A DNA stretch of 64,000 nt from Pseudomonas sp. KUIN-1 (lineage in GTDB: Bacteria > Pseudomonadota > Gammaproteobacteria > Pseudomonadales > Pseudomonadaceae), in assembly GCF_009176725.1 (NCBI RefSeq), contig NZ_AP020337.1, positions 4,099,501 to 4,163,500 of the forward strand. The letters run 5' to 3'. The notes beneath the pieces are model-generated. The model made no database searches. It worked only from the letters and a program-made list of their open reading frames with translations, and was not told the origin of the DNA. The translations under genes were made by a program, and so were the position numbers. Shown piece by piece: positions 8,315 to 22,275 of this stretch. The first letter of the stretch is position 1. Each line of letters starts with the position of its first letter.

Positions 8315-10939
8315 TCAGATACCCTGCTCTACAAAAGGAACGGCCAGTGCCAGCGCTGAATCCAGCGCACCGGCATCGACACCACCGCCTTGAGCCATGT
8401 CAGGACGGCCACCACCTTTACCACCCACGGCGGCAGCTGCCTGCTTCATCAAATCACCGGCTTTGAGTTGGCCAGTCAGGTCCTTGGTCACGCCTGCGAC
8501 CAAGACAACCTTGTCCTCATGAACACTGCCGAGCAGGATCACTGCGCGGCCGAGCTTGTTCTTCAACTGATCGACAAGCGCCAACAGCGCCTTGCCGTCC
8601 TGACCATCCAGGCGCGTGGCCAGAACCTTGACCCCTTTGACATCCAGCGCCGCTGACGACAGGTCGTCACCGGCGGCACTGGCTGCCTTGGCTTGCAGTT
8701 GTTCCAGTTGTTTTTCCAGCAGACGGTTGCGTTCAATCACCGCCGTCAGCTTGTCCAGCAGGTTGTCGCGATTGCCTTTGACCAGCGTCGCGGCTTCCTT
8801 GAGTTGATCCTCGGCCGAATTCAGCCAGGCCAGCGCCGCAGCGCCGGTGACGGCCTCGATACGGCGCACGCCTGCTGCAACACCGCCCTCACTGACGATC
8901 TTGAACAGCGCGATGTCACCGGTACGGCTGGCGTGAATGCCACCGCACAGCTCGACGGAGAACTCGCCGCCCATGCTCAGCACACGAACGCTGTCACCGT
9001 ACTTCTCGCCGAACAGCGCCATGGCGCCCTTCTTCTTCGCCGTGTCGATATCGGTTTCTTCGGTCATTACCTCGGTGTTCTTGCGAATCTCGGCGTTGAC
9101 GATATCTTCCAGCGCGCGCAGTTGCTCGGCCTTGATCGCTTCGAAGTGGCTGAAGTCGAAGCGCAGGCGCTGACTGTCAACCAGCGAGCCTTTCTGCTGA
9201 ACGTGCTCACCCAGCACCTGACGCAATGCGGCGTGCAGCAAGTGAGTGGCCGAATGGTTCAATTTGGTTGCATCGCGAACTTCATCAGCCACTTGTGTTT
9301 CAACCTGCGCGCCAACGCTCAGGCTGCCGGACGCCACAACGCCGTGGTGCAGGAAGGCACCGCCGGTCTTGGTGGTATCACTGACGTCAAAGCGCGCGTC
9401 ACCGGCCTGCAGGAAACCGCTGTCACCGATCTGACCGCCCGACTCGGCGTAGAACGGGGTGATGTCGAGAATCACCACGCCCTCTTCGCCTTCATTCAGG
9501 TGAGAAACCGACTGGCCTTCCTTATAGAGGGCCACGACGCTGGCGCTGCCAGTGGTCGCCGAGTAACCGGTAAACTGCGTGGCCACATCGACCTTGACCA
9601 GGCTGTTGTAATCCATGCCGAACGAGCTGGCCGAACGGGCGCGCACGCGCTGGGCGTCCATTTCACGCTCGAAGCCTGCTTCGTCGAGGGTCAGGTTACG
9701 CTCGCGGGCGATGTCACCGGTCAGGTCCATCGGGAAACCGTAGGTGTCGTACAGCTTGAACACCACTTCGCCCGGAACCACCGTGCCTTTGAGGTCGGCC
9801 AGATCCTGCTCGAGAATTTTCAGACCTTGCTCGAGGGTCTTGGCGAACTGCTCTTCTTCGCCTTTCAGCACGCGTTCGATGTGCGACTGCTGTTGCACCA
9901 GCTCAGGGAACGCAGACCCCATCTCGGCAACCAGCGCGGCAACGATCTGGTAGAAGAAGCTGCCCTTGGCGCCCAGCTTGTTGCCGTGACGGCAGGCGCG
10001 ACGAATGATGCGGCGCAGCACATAACCACGCCCTTCGTTGGACGGCAGCACGCCGTCGGCGATCAGGAAGCCGCACGAGCGAATGTGGTCAGCCACGACT
10101 TTCAGCGAAGCCTGATTGTCATTGCTGCAACCAATGGCCTTGGCCGACGCAGCCAGCAGGCTCTGGAACAGATCGATTTCATAGTTGGAATGCACGTGCT
10201 GCAGCACCGCACTGACGCGCTCCAGGCCCATGCCGGTATCGACCGACGGTGCCGGCAGCGGGTGCAGCACGCCATCCGCAGTCCGGTTGAACTGCATGAA
10301 TACGTTGTTCCAGATTTCGATGTAACGGTCGCCGTCTTCTTCCGGCGAGCCTGGCGGGCCGCCCCAGATTTCCGGGCCGTGATCGAAGAAAATCTCGCTG
10401 CAAGGACCGCACGGGCCGGTATCACCCATGGTCCAGAAGTTATCGGAGGCGTACGGTGCGCCTTTGTTGTCGCCAATACGGACCATGCGCTCGGCGGGCA
10501 CGCCGATCTCCTTGGTCCAGATGTCGTAGGCTTCGTCGTCAGTGGCGTACACCGTGACCCAGAGTTTTTCCTTGGGCAGGTTGAGCCATTTTTCGGAGGT
10601 CAGGAAGGTCCAGGCGTAGGTGATGGCATCACGCTTGAAATAGTCACCGAAGCTGAAGTTGCCCAGCATTTCGAAAAAAGTATGGTGACGAGCGGTATAG
10701 CCGACGTTTTCCAGGTCGTTGTGCTTGCCACCGGCACGCACGCATTTCTGACTGGTAACGGCGCGGGTGTAGGCACGCTTTTCCTGGCCCAGGAAGCAAT
10801 CCTTGAACTGGTTCATGCCTGCGTTGGTGAACAGCAGGGTTGGGTCATTGCCCGGAATCAAGGAGCTTGAAGCGACACGGGTGTGGCCTTGCTCTTCGAA
10901 GAAGCCAAGGAAGGCTTCACGGATTTCTGCGCTTTTCAT
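8315..10939 (-). CDS. alaS: alanyl-tRNA synthetase
   Basis: The 874-residue product has the usual AlaRS order: class II catalytic core (motif 2 near residues 60-90, with [20 protein letters not shown]), a tRNA-recognition domain, the editing domain with [12 protein letters not shown] and the [12 protein letters not shown] zinc site, and the C-terminal C-Ala domain with coiled coil and glycine-rich end ([15 protein letters not shown]). It charges tRNA-Ala and hydrolyses mischarged Ser/Gly. I start at [10 protein letters not shown], the conserved AlaS N-terminus, 25 codons inside the longest frame. It is followed by lysC and csrA. Confidence 0.97.
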   Translation of the reverse strand: MKSAEIREAFLGFFEEQGHTRVASSSLIPGNDPTLLFTNAGMNQFKDCFLGQEKRAYTRAVTSQKCVRAGGKHNDLENVGYTARHHTFFEMLGNFSFGDYFKRDAITYAWTFLTSEKWLNLPKEKLWVTVYATDDEAYDIWTKEIGVPAERMVRIGDNKGAPYASDNFWTMGDTGPCGPCSEIFFDHGPEIWGGPPGSPEEDGDRYIEIWNNVFMQFNRTADGVLHPLPAPSVDTGMGLERVSAVLQHVHSNYEIDLFQSLLAASAKAIGCSNDNQASLKVVADHIRSCGFLIADGVLPSNEGRGYVLRRIIRRACRHGNKLGAKGSFFYQIVAALVAEMGSAFPELVQQQSHIERVLKGEEEQFAKTLEQGLKILEQDLADLKGTVVPGEVVFKLYDTYGFPMDLTGDIARERNLTLDEAGFEREMDAQRVRARSASSFGMDYNSLVKVDVATQFTGYSATTGSASVVALYKEGQSVSHLNEGEEGVVILDITPFYAESGGQIGDSGFLQAGDARFDVSDTTKTGGAFLHHGVVASGSLSVGAQVETQVADEVRDATKLNHSATHLLHAALRQVLGEHVQQKGSLVDSQRLRFDFSHFEAIKAEQLRALEDIVNAEIRKNTEVMTEETDIDTAKKKGAMALFGEKYGDSVRVLSMGGEFSVELCGGIHASRTGDIALFKIVSEGGVAAGVRRIEAVTGAAALAWLNSAEDQLKEAATLVKGNRDNLLDKLTAVIERNRLLEKQLEQLQAKAASAAGDDLSSAALDVKGVKVLATRLDGQDGKALLALVDQLKNKLGRAVILLGSVHEDKVVLVAGVTKDLTGQLKAGDLMKQAAAAVGGKGGGRPDMAQGGGVDAGALDSALALAVPFVEQGI

Positions 10940-11083
10940 AGGTTCTTCCACGGAGACTGCGGCCAGAGGCAAGTGCAAAACGTCAAATGACGTAGCGACG
11001 GCAAAGGGCCGCATTATATAGGCGTTGCGCCCTCGGTACAGTGTGTTTGTGCGATAGAAACAAGTAACTGGATTATCGGCATG

Positions 11084-12088
11084 TCATGAATGTTCAAAGG
11101 CTGCGAATGCGGCGATGACCTGTTCGACCTGAGCGCGCGACACGTTCAGGTGGGTCACCATGCGTAGCCGCGACGCGGCCGTGAGTACGATGCCCCGCTC
11201 GGCGCAGAACGCTTTGAGCGATGCCGCGCGTTCGCCGATCTGCACATAGACCATATTGGTCTGTACCGGCTCGACAGGGTAGCCAAGCCCGCTCAGGCCT
11301 TCAGCCAGAAACGCCGCGTTGGCATGATCATCCGCCAACCGCTCGACCTGATGATCCAGCGCATAGAGCCCTGCAGCAGCCAGCCCTCCAGCCTGACGCA
11401 TGCCACCGCCAAGCATCTTGCGCAAGCGGCGGGCCTTGGCGATCAACGGCTGCGAACCGCACAGCACCGAGCCGATCGGCGCGCCCAGCCCCTTGGAAAG
11501 GCAGACCGAAACCGAATCGAAGTGCCGGGTGACCTCATGGACATCGACACCCAGCCTGACCGCGGCGTTGTACAGCCTCGCGCCGTCCAGATGCAGGGCG
11601 AGCCCCTTTTCCAGGGTCAGGGTACGCGCGGCAGCCAGGTAGTCCAGGGGCAGCACCTTGCCCTGCATGGTGTTTTCCAGGGCCAGCAGGCGCGTACGGG
11701 CGAAGTGAAAGTCATCGGGTTTGATGGCGTCGAGCACCTGCTGCAGGTCCAGGGAGCCGTCGGCCTGCACCTCCAGCGGCTGCGGCTGAATGGAGCCCAG
11801 CACTGCCGCACCACCACCCTCGTACTTATAGGTGTGGGCCTGCTGACCGACGATGTACTCATCGCCACGCTCACAGTGCGCCATCAGTGCCAGCAGATTG
11901 CTCATGGTGCCCGACGGCACGAACAGCGCGGCATCGAACCCGAGGCGTCCGGCAAGCGTCGCTTCGAGCAGATTGACGGTAGGGTCCTCGCCGTAGACGT
12001 CATCGCCAACGGGCGCACGTGCCATGGCATCGAGCATGCCGGCCGTGGGCAGAGTCACTGTGTCGCTGCGCAGATCGATGACAGTCAC
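11084..12088 (-). CDS. ltaE: low-specificity L-threonine aldolase
   Basis: The 334-residue product is a fold-type I PLP enzyme. The N-terminus [15 protein letters not shown] and the segments [12 protein letters not shown] and [12 protein letters not shown] are typical, and the PLP lysine lies in [13 protein letters not shown]. It cleaves threonine or allo-threonine to glycine and acetaldehyde, and may act on other beta-hydroxy amino acids. The start is GTG at 12088 with a GGGAGC ribosome site; the longer frame upstream runs across the divergent FMN riboswitch region and is not credible. Transcribed divergently from ribH2. Confidence 0.93.
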   Translation of the reverse strand: MTVIDLRSDTVTLPTAGMLDAMARAPVGDDVYGEDPTVNLLEATLAGRLGFDAALFVPSGTMSNLLALMAHCERGDEYIVGQQAHTYKYEGGGAAVLGSIQPQPLEVQADGSLDLQQVLDAIKPDDFHFARTRLLALENTMQGKVLPLDYLAAARTLTLEKGLALHLDGARLYNAAVRLGVDVHEVTRHFDSVSVCLSKGLGAPIGSVLCGSQPLIAKARRLRKMLGGGMRQAGGLAAAGLYALDHQVERLADDHANAAFLAEGLSGLGYPVEPVQTNMVYVQIGERAASLKAFCAERGIVLTAASRLRMVTHLNVSRAQVEQVIAAFAAFEHS

Positions 12089-12301
12089 GAAAAAGCTCCC
12101 TGAAGTTGAAGATCGATAATGCATGCAACCTTTGGCTTGCAACAAGGCATTACTGAGGCTGCAGTACATGATAATCAAGCGCCGCCGCTCTCGATACTCC
12201 GAGCCCTTATAAGAAAAAGGCAGGTATACCGTACGAAAGTGTCCATGCATGATCCAGCGAACTATGATAAAAATCTCGCGCCGGCCACGTAAAGTGACGG
12301 C

Positions 12302-12463
12302 AACGTTCTCAGGGCGGGGTGCAATTCCCCACCGGCGGTAATGACGCGCAATGCGTCTAGCCCGCGAGCGCTTGGGGGTCGTGGCTTTGGCTGCTATCTG
12401 CAAGGTCAGCAGACCCGGTGTGATTCCGGGGCCGACGGTCATAGTCCGGATGAAGAGAGAGCG
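12302..12463 (+). promoter_or_regulatory. FMN riboswitch (RFN element)
   Basis: Conserved RFN blocks appear in order on the plus strand: AGGGCGGGGTGCAATTCCCC and ACCGGCGGTA near 12311-12340, AGCCCGCGAG near 12359, GTCAGCAGACCCGGTGTGA near 12404, GATTCCGGGGCCGACGGTCA just after, and AGTCCGGATGAAGAGAGA near 12443. Binding of FMN would turn down the downstream lumazine synthase gene. The leader continues about 130 bases to the GTG start and holds a small hairpin over the ribosome site. Confidence 0.95.
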
Positions 12464-12560
12464 GGATTGGTGTCAGCAAGAACGTCTGTAAAACCTATCC
12501 ATGAACGACATCGTTCAGGAGGCTTTCCTACGCAGCTTGAATCCCTTTCGATCCAAATGC

Positions 12561-12583
12561 CCTGTTTTTTCCATAAACAGGAG
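12561..12583 (+). promoter_or_regulatory. hairpin overlapping the ribH2 ribosome-binding site
   Basis: CCTGTTT and AAACAGG pair around TTTCCAT. The AGG of the AGGAG ribosome-binding site (12579-12583) is inside the stem, nine bases before the GTG start. This could be the translational expression platform of the upstream FMN riboswitch; the alternative pairing partner was not established. Confidence 0.4.
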
Positions 12584-12592
12584 TCAGAACAC

Positions 12593-13105
12593 GTGCAACC
12601 AACTGCAATCGACAGCAAAAGCAAAAGTCACGCAAACGAGCGTGTCGCGTTCATCCAGGCCTGTTGGCACAAGGATATCGTCGACCAGAGCCGTAAAGGT
12701 TTTATCGCCGAGATGGCCAATCAGGGCTACGCCGAAAGCGATATCGACATCTTTGAAGTGGGCGGCGCCTTTGAAATCCCGCTGCATGCAAAACTGCTGG
12801 CCAATACCGGCCGCTACGCTGGCATCGTCGGCGCCGCACTGGTAGTGGACGGCGGCATCTATCGTCACGAGTTCGTCGCGCAGTCAGTGGTCAGCGCATT
12901 GATGCAGGTTCAGCTGGAAACCGAAGTACCGGTGTTCTCCGTGGTCCTGACACCGCATCACTTCCATGCGGGCGAAGAGCATCAGAAGTTCTTCTTCGAT
13001 CACTTCGTGCACAAGGGCGAAGAAGCGGCCAAGACCTGCGCTGACACCCTGACCAAGGTACGCAGCCTGCGCCGTCTGGATGCACAGCAGAAAGCGGCCT
13101 GCTGA
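12593..13105 (+). CDS. ribH2: 6,7-dimethyl-8-ribityllumazine synthase, type II (RibH2-like)
   Basis: The 170-residue product has lumazine synthase landmarks: IFEVGGAFEIPLHAKLL (substrate site), GAALVVDGGIYRHEFVA, and PVFSVVLTPHHFHAGEEH. The replacement of the usual TEQA segment by histidine-rich TPHHFHAGEEH resembles the type II (decameric) enzymes described in Brucella and rhizobia. The reaction joins 5-amino-6-ribitylaminouracil and dihydroxybutanone phosphate in riboflavin synthesis. The GTG start is preceded by AGGAG. Standing alone behind an FMN riboswitch, it is probably a second copy besides a housekeeping ribH elsewhere; that is inference. Confidence 0.92.
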   Translation: MQPTAIDSKSKSHANERVAFIQACWHKDIVDQSRKGFIAEMANQGYAESDIDIFEVGGAFEIPLHAKLLANTGRYAGIVGAALVVDGGIYRHEFVAQSVVSALMQVQLETEVPVFSVVLTPHHFHAGEEHQKFFFDHFVHKGEEAAKTCADTLTKVRSLRRLDAQQKAAC

Positions 13106-13113
13106 GACGCAGC

Positions 13114-13168
13114 ATCGGTAGGTGTCCTCCCGGACACCTATCGTTCTCACGCTCCAGCGTGGGAATGC
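13114..13168 (+). terminator. hairpin pair after ribH2 (terminator plus CACGCT...AGCGTG repeat)
   Basis: GGTAGGTGTCC and GGACACCTATC form an 11-bp stem with a TCCC loop just after the ribH2 stop, though the T-tract is weak. A second hairpin, CTCACGCTCCAGCGTGGGA, follows at once; it belongs to the same short repeat family as copies near 48.9 and 49.1 kb. The genes on either side converge here. Confidence 0.55.
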
Positions 13169-13210
13169 CGTTCTGGACGCTCTGCGCCCGGTCCTGAGGG
13201 TGCGGAGCGA

Positions 13211-14218
13211 TCAGCCGAGGCTATCCGCATCAGTGGGTACGATCAGAATTCCCGCACGCAGGCCGTTTTTGACCCTGGGATTGGGGAAGATGATCCTCGC
13301 GCCCTCTTCTTCCACTACCCAGCGTGAACCACCCGCGTCTTCGGCCAGCACGTAGCCTTTTTCCAGCGGGGAGAAGTTCTCGACGTCATCGGCCAGGTTG
13401 AACGTGAACGCATCGGTGCGCTTGATCACTTCCCGCGCCACGCTGAACAGTTGCAACCCTTCAAGATCGTCATCCCGCTCGGGCTCGGTGCCCTCGATGA
13501 GCTGCTCGAGACACAAGCGCAGCGGCCCAAGATTGACCTGCTGGTTCTGCCCGAACGGCCGCGCCTTGCCCAGTTCCAGAGTGAAAGCCTCGGCCCCCAA
13601 TTGATCGTAGGTGTAGGCGCTGAACACAATGGACGGCTTGTTCTGCAGCAGCACCGCACTCATGCCCGCCGCCCGCAGCCGGGCCAGCTCGAGCCGGGAA
13701 TGCTGACGTCCTTCCTTCCACGGGTACAGCGCGAACTGCTCGATCGTCGAGCCACGAATGGCGGTGTGCAGATCGTAGTGCAGCCGATAGCGCTCCGGCA
13801 GGCTGAAAAAGCTGGCGGCCAGTCGTTCCAGCTCGCAGGCCCGCAAGGCCTCGGCACCACCGCTTTGCAGATGACGGCCGTTGAACAGCCGGTTGACATC
13901 CTGCTCGACAAAACGCGCCCCGCGTCGCATCGCATCGGGATTGCCGAACAGGAACAGAATACGTGCGCGCGGTTTCAGGTCGCCGCGCGCGATGCTGCGG
14001 ATCAATTCATCCAGCAGCTCGATGGGTGCAGTCTCGTTGCCGTGGATACCGGCAGACAGCAGCAGGTCAGTGCCATTGTCACGAGCCTCTGGCGGGCGGA
14101 CTTCCAGTGCGCCCTCGCCCATCCAGCGCATGCGCACGCCTTCGACGGTCAGTTGAGTCTTCTCCGCCGGCTCACGTCCAGCCAGGGTCAGTTCAAGCAG
14201 TTTGCCGAGGGCGAGCAT
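13211..14218 (-). CDS. astE: succinylglutamate desuccinylase
   Basis: The 335-residue product is an AstE/aspartoacylase-family zinc hydrolase: [18 protein letters not shown] carries zinc ligands H59 and E62, and [11 protein letters not shown] gives the third, H151. It releases succinate from N-succinylglutamate, the last step of the arginine succinyltransferase pathway. It is the final gene of the aru run, 11 bases after a small conserved gene. Confidence 0.95.
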   Translation of the reverse strand: MLALGKLLELTLAGREPAEKTQLTVEGVRMRWMGEGALEVRPPEARDNGTDLLLSAGIHGNETAPIELLDELIRSIARGDLKPRARILFLFGNPDAMRRGARFVEQDVNRLFNGRHLQSGGAEALRACELERLAASFFSLPERYRLHYDLHTAIRGSTIEQFALYPWKEGRQHSRLELARLRAAGMSAVLLQNKPSIVFSAYTYDQLGAEAFTLELGKARPFGQNQQVNLGPLRLCLEQLIEGTEPERDDDLEGLQLFSVAREVIKRTDAFTFNLADDVENFSPLEKGYVLAEDAGGSRWVVEEEGARIIFPNPRVKNGLRAGILIVPTDADSLG

Positions 14219-14229
14219 GGCGCGCTTCC

Positions 14230-14517
14230 TTAGTGGTTGCAGTCAGGACCGTGAACGTGACCGTCTTCCTCGACGCCCATGTCGGCTGGCTCCATTTCCA
14301 GTTGCAGGCTGACCAGGTTGGTCGCCAGCGGACGCAGCAGCAGGTTGGCGTATTCGGCATCGTCTTCTTCGACGTCAACGCCGATCAGCAACTGGCCACG
14401 GCCATCCTGCTGAATCCACAATTCCTTGCCCTGCCAGATGACGGCAACGCGGGTGCAGGACGTTTCCAGCTGGGTGCCATCAGTGTCTTCAAGGATCAGT
14501 TGCAGGGCGTCGCTCAT
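14230..14517 (-). CDS. small acidic protein conserved in aru operons (PA0900-like)
   Basis: The 95-residue product is acidic and has no membrane segment. It ends in HVHGPDCNH, a His/Cys-rich tail that could bind metal. From memory the same gene sits between aruB and aruE in P. aeruginosa and is sometimes labelled topoisomerase II; nothing in this sequence supports that label. The position suggests a role tied to arginine catabolism. Function unknown. Confidence 0.8.
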   Translation of the reverse strand: MSDALQLILEDTDGTQLETSCTRVAVIWQGKELWIQQDGRGQLLIGVDVEEDDAEYANLLLRPLATNLVSLQLEMEPADMGVEEDGHVHGPDCNH

Positions 14518-14578
14518 ATAAAAATGCTCTCTATCAAGGAAATAGTGCGCCGGACAGCGGCCCGACGCGCAGGATGCT

Positions 14579-15925
14579 TCAATTCAGTTGAAACGGATAA
14601 ACCGCGCCCAGTTTAAGGATTTGCGTCAGTTCATCCAATGCCGTGCGGCATTCGTTGAGTAATCGGGGGTCGGCCAGATCGCTTTCACTCATGCGGTCCC
14701 GGTAGTGCCTGTCGACCCACTGCGTCAACGTTTCGTACAACGGCGCAGTCATGATTACCCCCGGATTCACCGCCGCCAGCTCGGTGTCATTGAGCGCCAC
14801 CCGCAGGCGCAGGCAGGCCGGGCCGCCGCCGTTCTGCATGCTTTGCTTGAGGTCGAACACCTTGACCTCGGCAACCGGGCTGTCATCGGCGATCAGTCGT
14901 TGCAGGTAAGCCCAGACATTCGCGTTCGCCTGGCACTCCTGCGGCACGATCAGCAGCATCGAGCCATCGGGACGCGACAACAGCTGGCTATTGAACAGGT
15001 AGGAGCGCACGGCATCCTGAACCGAAACCTCGGCACGCGGTACGCAAATCGCGCGCAACTGCCCGCCGACACGACCGAGTTTGTCGCGCAGCTCATTGAG
15101 CATCGGTTCGGTATTGAGGAACGCGTCCTGGTGATAGAACAATACCTCACCGTTGCCGACCGCAATCACATCGTTATGGAACACACCCTGATCAATGACC
15201 GCCGGGTTCTGCTGACCATAAACCACGCCGGCTTCGCTCAGACCGTGCAGCCGCGCAACGGCGCGTGACGCCTCCAGGGTCTGACGGGCCGGGTACTTCT
15301 GCGGTGCCGGGTAACGCGTGTCGAACGCACTGCGGCCAAACACGAAAAACTCCACACCGGCCTCGCCGTAATCACGACAGAAACGGGTGTGGTTGGCAGC
15401 GCCTTCATCGCCAAACTGCGCGACAGCCGGTAACGCAGGGTGATGAGCGAAATGTTTTGCATCAGCGAACATGGCGCCGAGCACGCGAGTGGTGGTCGGA
15501 TGCTCGATGCTGCGGTGGTATTTGCAGTTGAGGTTGGCCGCCGTGAAATGCACACGCCCATCGGCAGTGTCGGCACTGGGGCTGACCGTGGCCGCGTTGG
15601 CCACCCACATGCTGGAAGCCGAGCAACTGGCGACCAGCAGCGGCATGTCCTGCCGGGCCGCTTTTTCAATGACCTGCTCATCGCTGCCGGTGAAGCCCAG
15701 ACGGCGCAGGCCGGACACATCAGGACGCTCCTGCGGCGCCAGCACGCCCTGGGTAAACCCCAGGTCCATCAGCGCTTTCATTTTCGCCAGGCCTTGCAGC
15801 GCCGCCTCACGCGGGTTGGCGCTTTGCTGGCTGTTACTCTGGGAGGCAACGTTACCGTAGGACAACCCGCCGTAGTTGTGGGTTGGCCCGACCAGACCGT
15901 CAAAATTCACTTCACAGGACTTCAT
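14579..15925 (-). CDS. astB: N-succinylarginine dihydrolase
   Basis: The 448-residue product matches AstB/AruB from end to end: the N-terminal [20 protein letters not shown], the central [20 protein letters not shown], and [14 protein letters not shown] near the C-terminus, which holds the catalytic cysteine. It hydrolyses N2-succinylarginine to succinylornithine, CO2 and two ammonia. I start at [10 protein letters not shown]; an extra in-frame ATG two codons upstream is less usual for the family. It lies 48 bases behind astD. Confidence 0.96.
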   Translation of the reverse strand: MKSCEVNFDGLVGPTHNYGGLSYGNVASQSNSQQSANPREAALQGLAKMKALMDLGFTQGVLAPQERPDVSGLRRLGFTGSDEQVIEKAARQDMPLLVASCSASSMWVANAATVSPSADTADGRVHFTAANLNCKYHRSIEHPTTTRVLGAMFADAKHFAHHPALPAVAQFGDEGAANHTRFCRDYGEAGVEFFVFGRSAFDTRYPAPQKYPARQTLEASRAVARLHGLSEAGVVYGQQNPAVIDQGVFHNDVIAVGNGEVLFYHQDAFLNTEPMLNELRDKLGRVGGQLRAICVPRAEVSVQDAVRSYLFNSQLLSRPDGSMLLIVPQECQANANVWAYLQRLIADDSPVAEVKVFDLKQSMQNGGGPACLRLRVALNDTELAAVNPGVIMTAPLYETLTQWVDRHYRDRMSESDLADPRLLNECRTALDELTQILKLGAVYPFQLN

Positions 15926-15973
15926 CGGCAAGGCTCCGTGGATCTGTTTTTATAAGCAATCGTGCGCACACTG

Positions 15974-18465
<2,492 letters not shown>

Positions 18466-18528
18466 GTTATCTCCTCAGCGGCTCATCGAGAGCCTTGAAA
18501 CTCGCTAATCGGCTATCGAACGTCCGGT

Positions 18529-19560
18529 TCAGACCGCGACAATCCGCACACTGGCACCTTCACCAACACCCAGGGCATCGGCAGCCTGGAGGCTCAACAC
18601 CACCGGCCTGCCGGGCGCCCAGTCCAGTTCCAGCAGCACCGCGCGGTAGTCCTGCAACAGGCCATTGGCGATCAGATACAGACGCCCGCCCTTGCCGACA
18701 TCGCTGCTTTGCCCGGCCTCGACCTTGACCGGAACCAGACGGCTCTGGGCAATCGAGCGAATCCCGGACACCCGCGCATGCAGCGTCGGCCCACCGTCGA
18801 AAATGTCGATGTAGTGATCGGTTTCAAAGCCCTCGCGCATGAGGATGTCGAAGGTGATCTGCGCACGCGGATGCACCTGCCCCATGGCTTCCTGCGCCGC
18901 GTCGGGCAGCAGTGGCACGTAGATCGGGTAATGCGGCATCAGCTCGGCGAGGAAGGTCCGGCTTTTCAGCCCGCACAGGCGTTCGGCAGCGGCGTAATTG
19001 ATATCGAAGAAGTTGCGCCCGATGGCATCCCAGAACGGTGAGTCGCCCTGCTCATCGCTGTAACCGACGATCTCGGTGACCACCGAATCGGCAAAGCGCT
19101 CGGGGTGACTGGCGACAAACAGCAGGCGGCCGCGCGAATTGAGCTCCGACCATGCCGTGCCGACCAGCTCCGGGACCACGTAGAAACTGGTCAACAGGCT
19201 GTTACCGGTCAGGTCATGACACTGCGACAGCACGTGAATCTTGTTATGGATCTTCAGCTCGCGGGAAGCATGCACGAAGGTTTCGTTACGAAAACTGTAG
19301 AACGGCTCGGAGTAGCCCGCCGAGGCCACGATGCCCGAGCAGCCCACCAGCTTGCCGCCTTCGCTGTCTTCGAGCACGAAGAAGTAGGTTTCTTCGCCGT
19401 TGAAGCTGACCTCGGCGGCAAACGACGCCTCCGACGAGCCGATCTTGTCGGTCAGGCGGCCAGCATCGTCGGGCAAGGACGTGACACCGATAGGGCTGTC
19501 GGCAGCGAGGCGTTGAACCTCGGCCAGATCAGCCATTTGCGCAGGGCGCATTACCAGCAT
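18529..19560 (-). CDS. aruF: arginine/ornithine N-succinyltransferase, alpha subunit
   Basis: The 343-residue product is a paralogue of the next gene, sharing the AstA landmarks LAADSPIGVTSLPDD near residue 20 and EIVGYSDEQGDSPFWDAIG in the middle. As AruF it partners AruG and is thought to give ornithine activity. I start at MLVMRPAQMADL, 19 codons inside the longest frame, because AstA proteins begin with this strand. Confidence 0.95.
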   Translation of the reverse strand: MLVMRPAQMADLAEVQRLAADSPIGVTSLPDDAGRLTDKIGSSEASFAAEVSFNGEETYFFVLEDSEGGKLVGCSGIVASAGYSEPFYSFRNETFVHASRELKIHNKIHVLSQCHDLTGNSLLTSFYVVPELVGTAWSELNSRGRLLFVASHPERFADSVVTEIVGYSDEQGDSPFWDAIGRNFFDINYAAAERLCGLKSRTFLAELMPHYPIYVPLLPDAAQEAMGQVHPRAQITFDILMREGFETDHYIDIFDGGPTLHARVSGIRSIAQSRLVPVKVEAGQSSDVGKGGRLYLIANGLLQDYRAVLLELDWAPGRPVVLSLQAADALGVGEGASVRIVAV

Positions 19561-19693
19561 GGTGCCACTCCTTGTAGATCGACCAGCCTTTACGACCGGC
19601 GCTAGTAAAAGCACCACACGGCGTCAGGCCGCATGGCGCAGGAAACAGGTGCGGCACCCGCCATCAGGCGGACGCCGCAAGGCTGCCATCGAG

Positions 19694-21015
<1,322 letters not shown>

Positions 21016-21050
21016 GCGCAAAACCGGGTTTTTTCAAGGTTTTCGGCAAT

Positions 21051-21068
21051 GCGACAATTTGCGTCACA
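21051..21068 (-). promoter_or_regulatory. putative ArgR operator, aruC promoter, site 2
   Basis: On the minus strand the site reads TGTGACGCAAATTGTCGC, with two ArgR-like half-sites and TGTCGC at the end. It lies 51 bases further upstream of site 1, about five helical turns, so dimers on the same DNA face could cooperate. Confidence 0.45.
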
Positions 21069-21147
21069 AAGGCGCAGTTTAAACGGATTGAAGCCGGCCT
21101 GTCTGGACCTGAGCTGTCGCGGCAGCACTTCTATCGCGACAAGACAA

Positions 21148-22140
21148 TCAACCGCGTTCGGCAGGCACAGGGGAAAGTTCGAACGGGCTGCTGCTGCGTC
21201 GCTGATTGCGGTCTTCACGCGGCGTGGCACCGAAGAAATTGCGGTAGGCGCTGGAGAAGTGCGGCCCCGAGGAAAAACCGCACGAAAGGCCGATCTGAAT
21301 GATCGACTTGCTGGTCTGCATCAGCATCTGGCGCGCCTTGTTCAAGCGCAGTTCCAGGTAATACTGGCTGGGTACACGGTTGAGGTACTGCTTGAAGATC
21401 CGCTCCAGTTGGCGACGAGACACGCACACATGCTGGGCGATTTCGTCGGTGGTCAGCGGCTCTTCGATGTTGGCTTCCATCAGCAGCACCGCCTGGGTCA
21501 GCTTGGGATGGCTGGAGCCCAGACGGTTCTGCAGCGGAATGCGCTGACGCTCGCCGCCTTCGCGAATGCGCTCGACCACCAGCTCTTCGGACACCGCCCC
21601 GGCCAGTTCGGCCCCATGGTCGCGGGACAGCACCGCCAGCAGCAGGTCGAGCACCGACATGCCACCACAGGCGGTCAGGCGATCCCGATCCCAATCGAAC
21701 AAATGGCTGGTGGCGATGACCTTGGGGAAGCGCTCGGCGAAGTCGTCCTGCCAGCGCCAGTGCACGGCGGCACGGTAGCCATCCAGCAGGCCCAGTTGCG
21801 CAAGCGGGTAGACGCCCGCCGACAGCCCGCCAATCGAACAGCCGGCACGCACCAGTTGCTTGAGTGCACTGCCCAGCGCCGGGGCCACGCCCGCCGGAGG
21901 TTCGTCAGCCAGTAAAAACAGCTTCTGAAAGCCCTCCAGTCGCCCGGCCCAGGGCTCACCCGGCAACTGCCACGCACCGGCAAGCGCCGCTGGCTCCGCG
22001 GCCTCGGCCTGTAGAAACGACAGCTCATAGACCACTTCAGGGTGAACGCGCTGCGCAACGCGCAAGGCTTCCTCGGCCAGTGCCAGGGTCAGGGCTCTGG
22101 TGCCAGGCCAGACGAGGAAACCTATTCGATGGGCAGTCAT
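21148..22140 (-). CDS. argR: ArgR, AraC-family arginine-responsive regulator
   Basis: The 330-residue product joins an N-terminal DJ-1/GATase1-like domain (about residues 5-190) to a C-terminal AraC/XylS DNA-binding domain (about 215-320, with TDEIAQHVCVSRRQLERIFK and GLSCGFSSGPHFSSAYRNFF). Pseudomonad ArgR is of this type rather than the E. coli type; it activates arginine uptake and catabolism and represses synthesis. I start at MTAHRIGFLVWPG, where the domain begins, 21 codons inside the longest frame. It is the last gene of the aot run and is followed by the aru operon it should control. Confidence 0.94.
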   Translation of the reverse strand: MTAHRIGFLVWPGTRALTLALAEEALRVAQRVHPEVVYELSFLQAEAAEPAALAGAWQLPGEPWAGRLEGFQKLFLLADEPPAGVAPALGSALKQLVRAGCSIGGLSAGVYPLAQLGLLDGYRAAVHWRWQDDFAERFPKVIATSHLFDWDRDRLTACGGMSVLDLLLAVLSRDHGAELAGAVSEELVVERIREGGERQRIPLQNRLGSSHPKLTQAVLLMEANIEEPLTTDEIAQHVCVSRRQLERIFKQYLNRVPSQYYLELRLNKARQMLMQTSKSIIQIGLSCGFSSGPHFSSAYRNFFGATPREDRNQRRSSSPFELSPVPAERG

Positions 22141-22275
22141 TGGGAGATCCGATACGTATTGCCGCAAAAGCCGAGCCTTGGAAGATAGCTCGATCTGGAA
22201 CATCCAGGTCGTGTCGCGCGTCGCGCAGCATGCCCTGTTCTGGCATAAAAAGGCATCGTCATGCGCTGCCGATCG

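Noticed and set aside
8693-10870. 725-codon open frame on the plus strand opposite alaS
   Set aside because: It is entirely antisense to a clear alaS gene, shows no protein family features and arises from GC-rich codon bias. Similar shadows oppose acsA (26966-28921), astD (15962-17599) and aruC (19559-21082).
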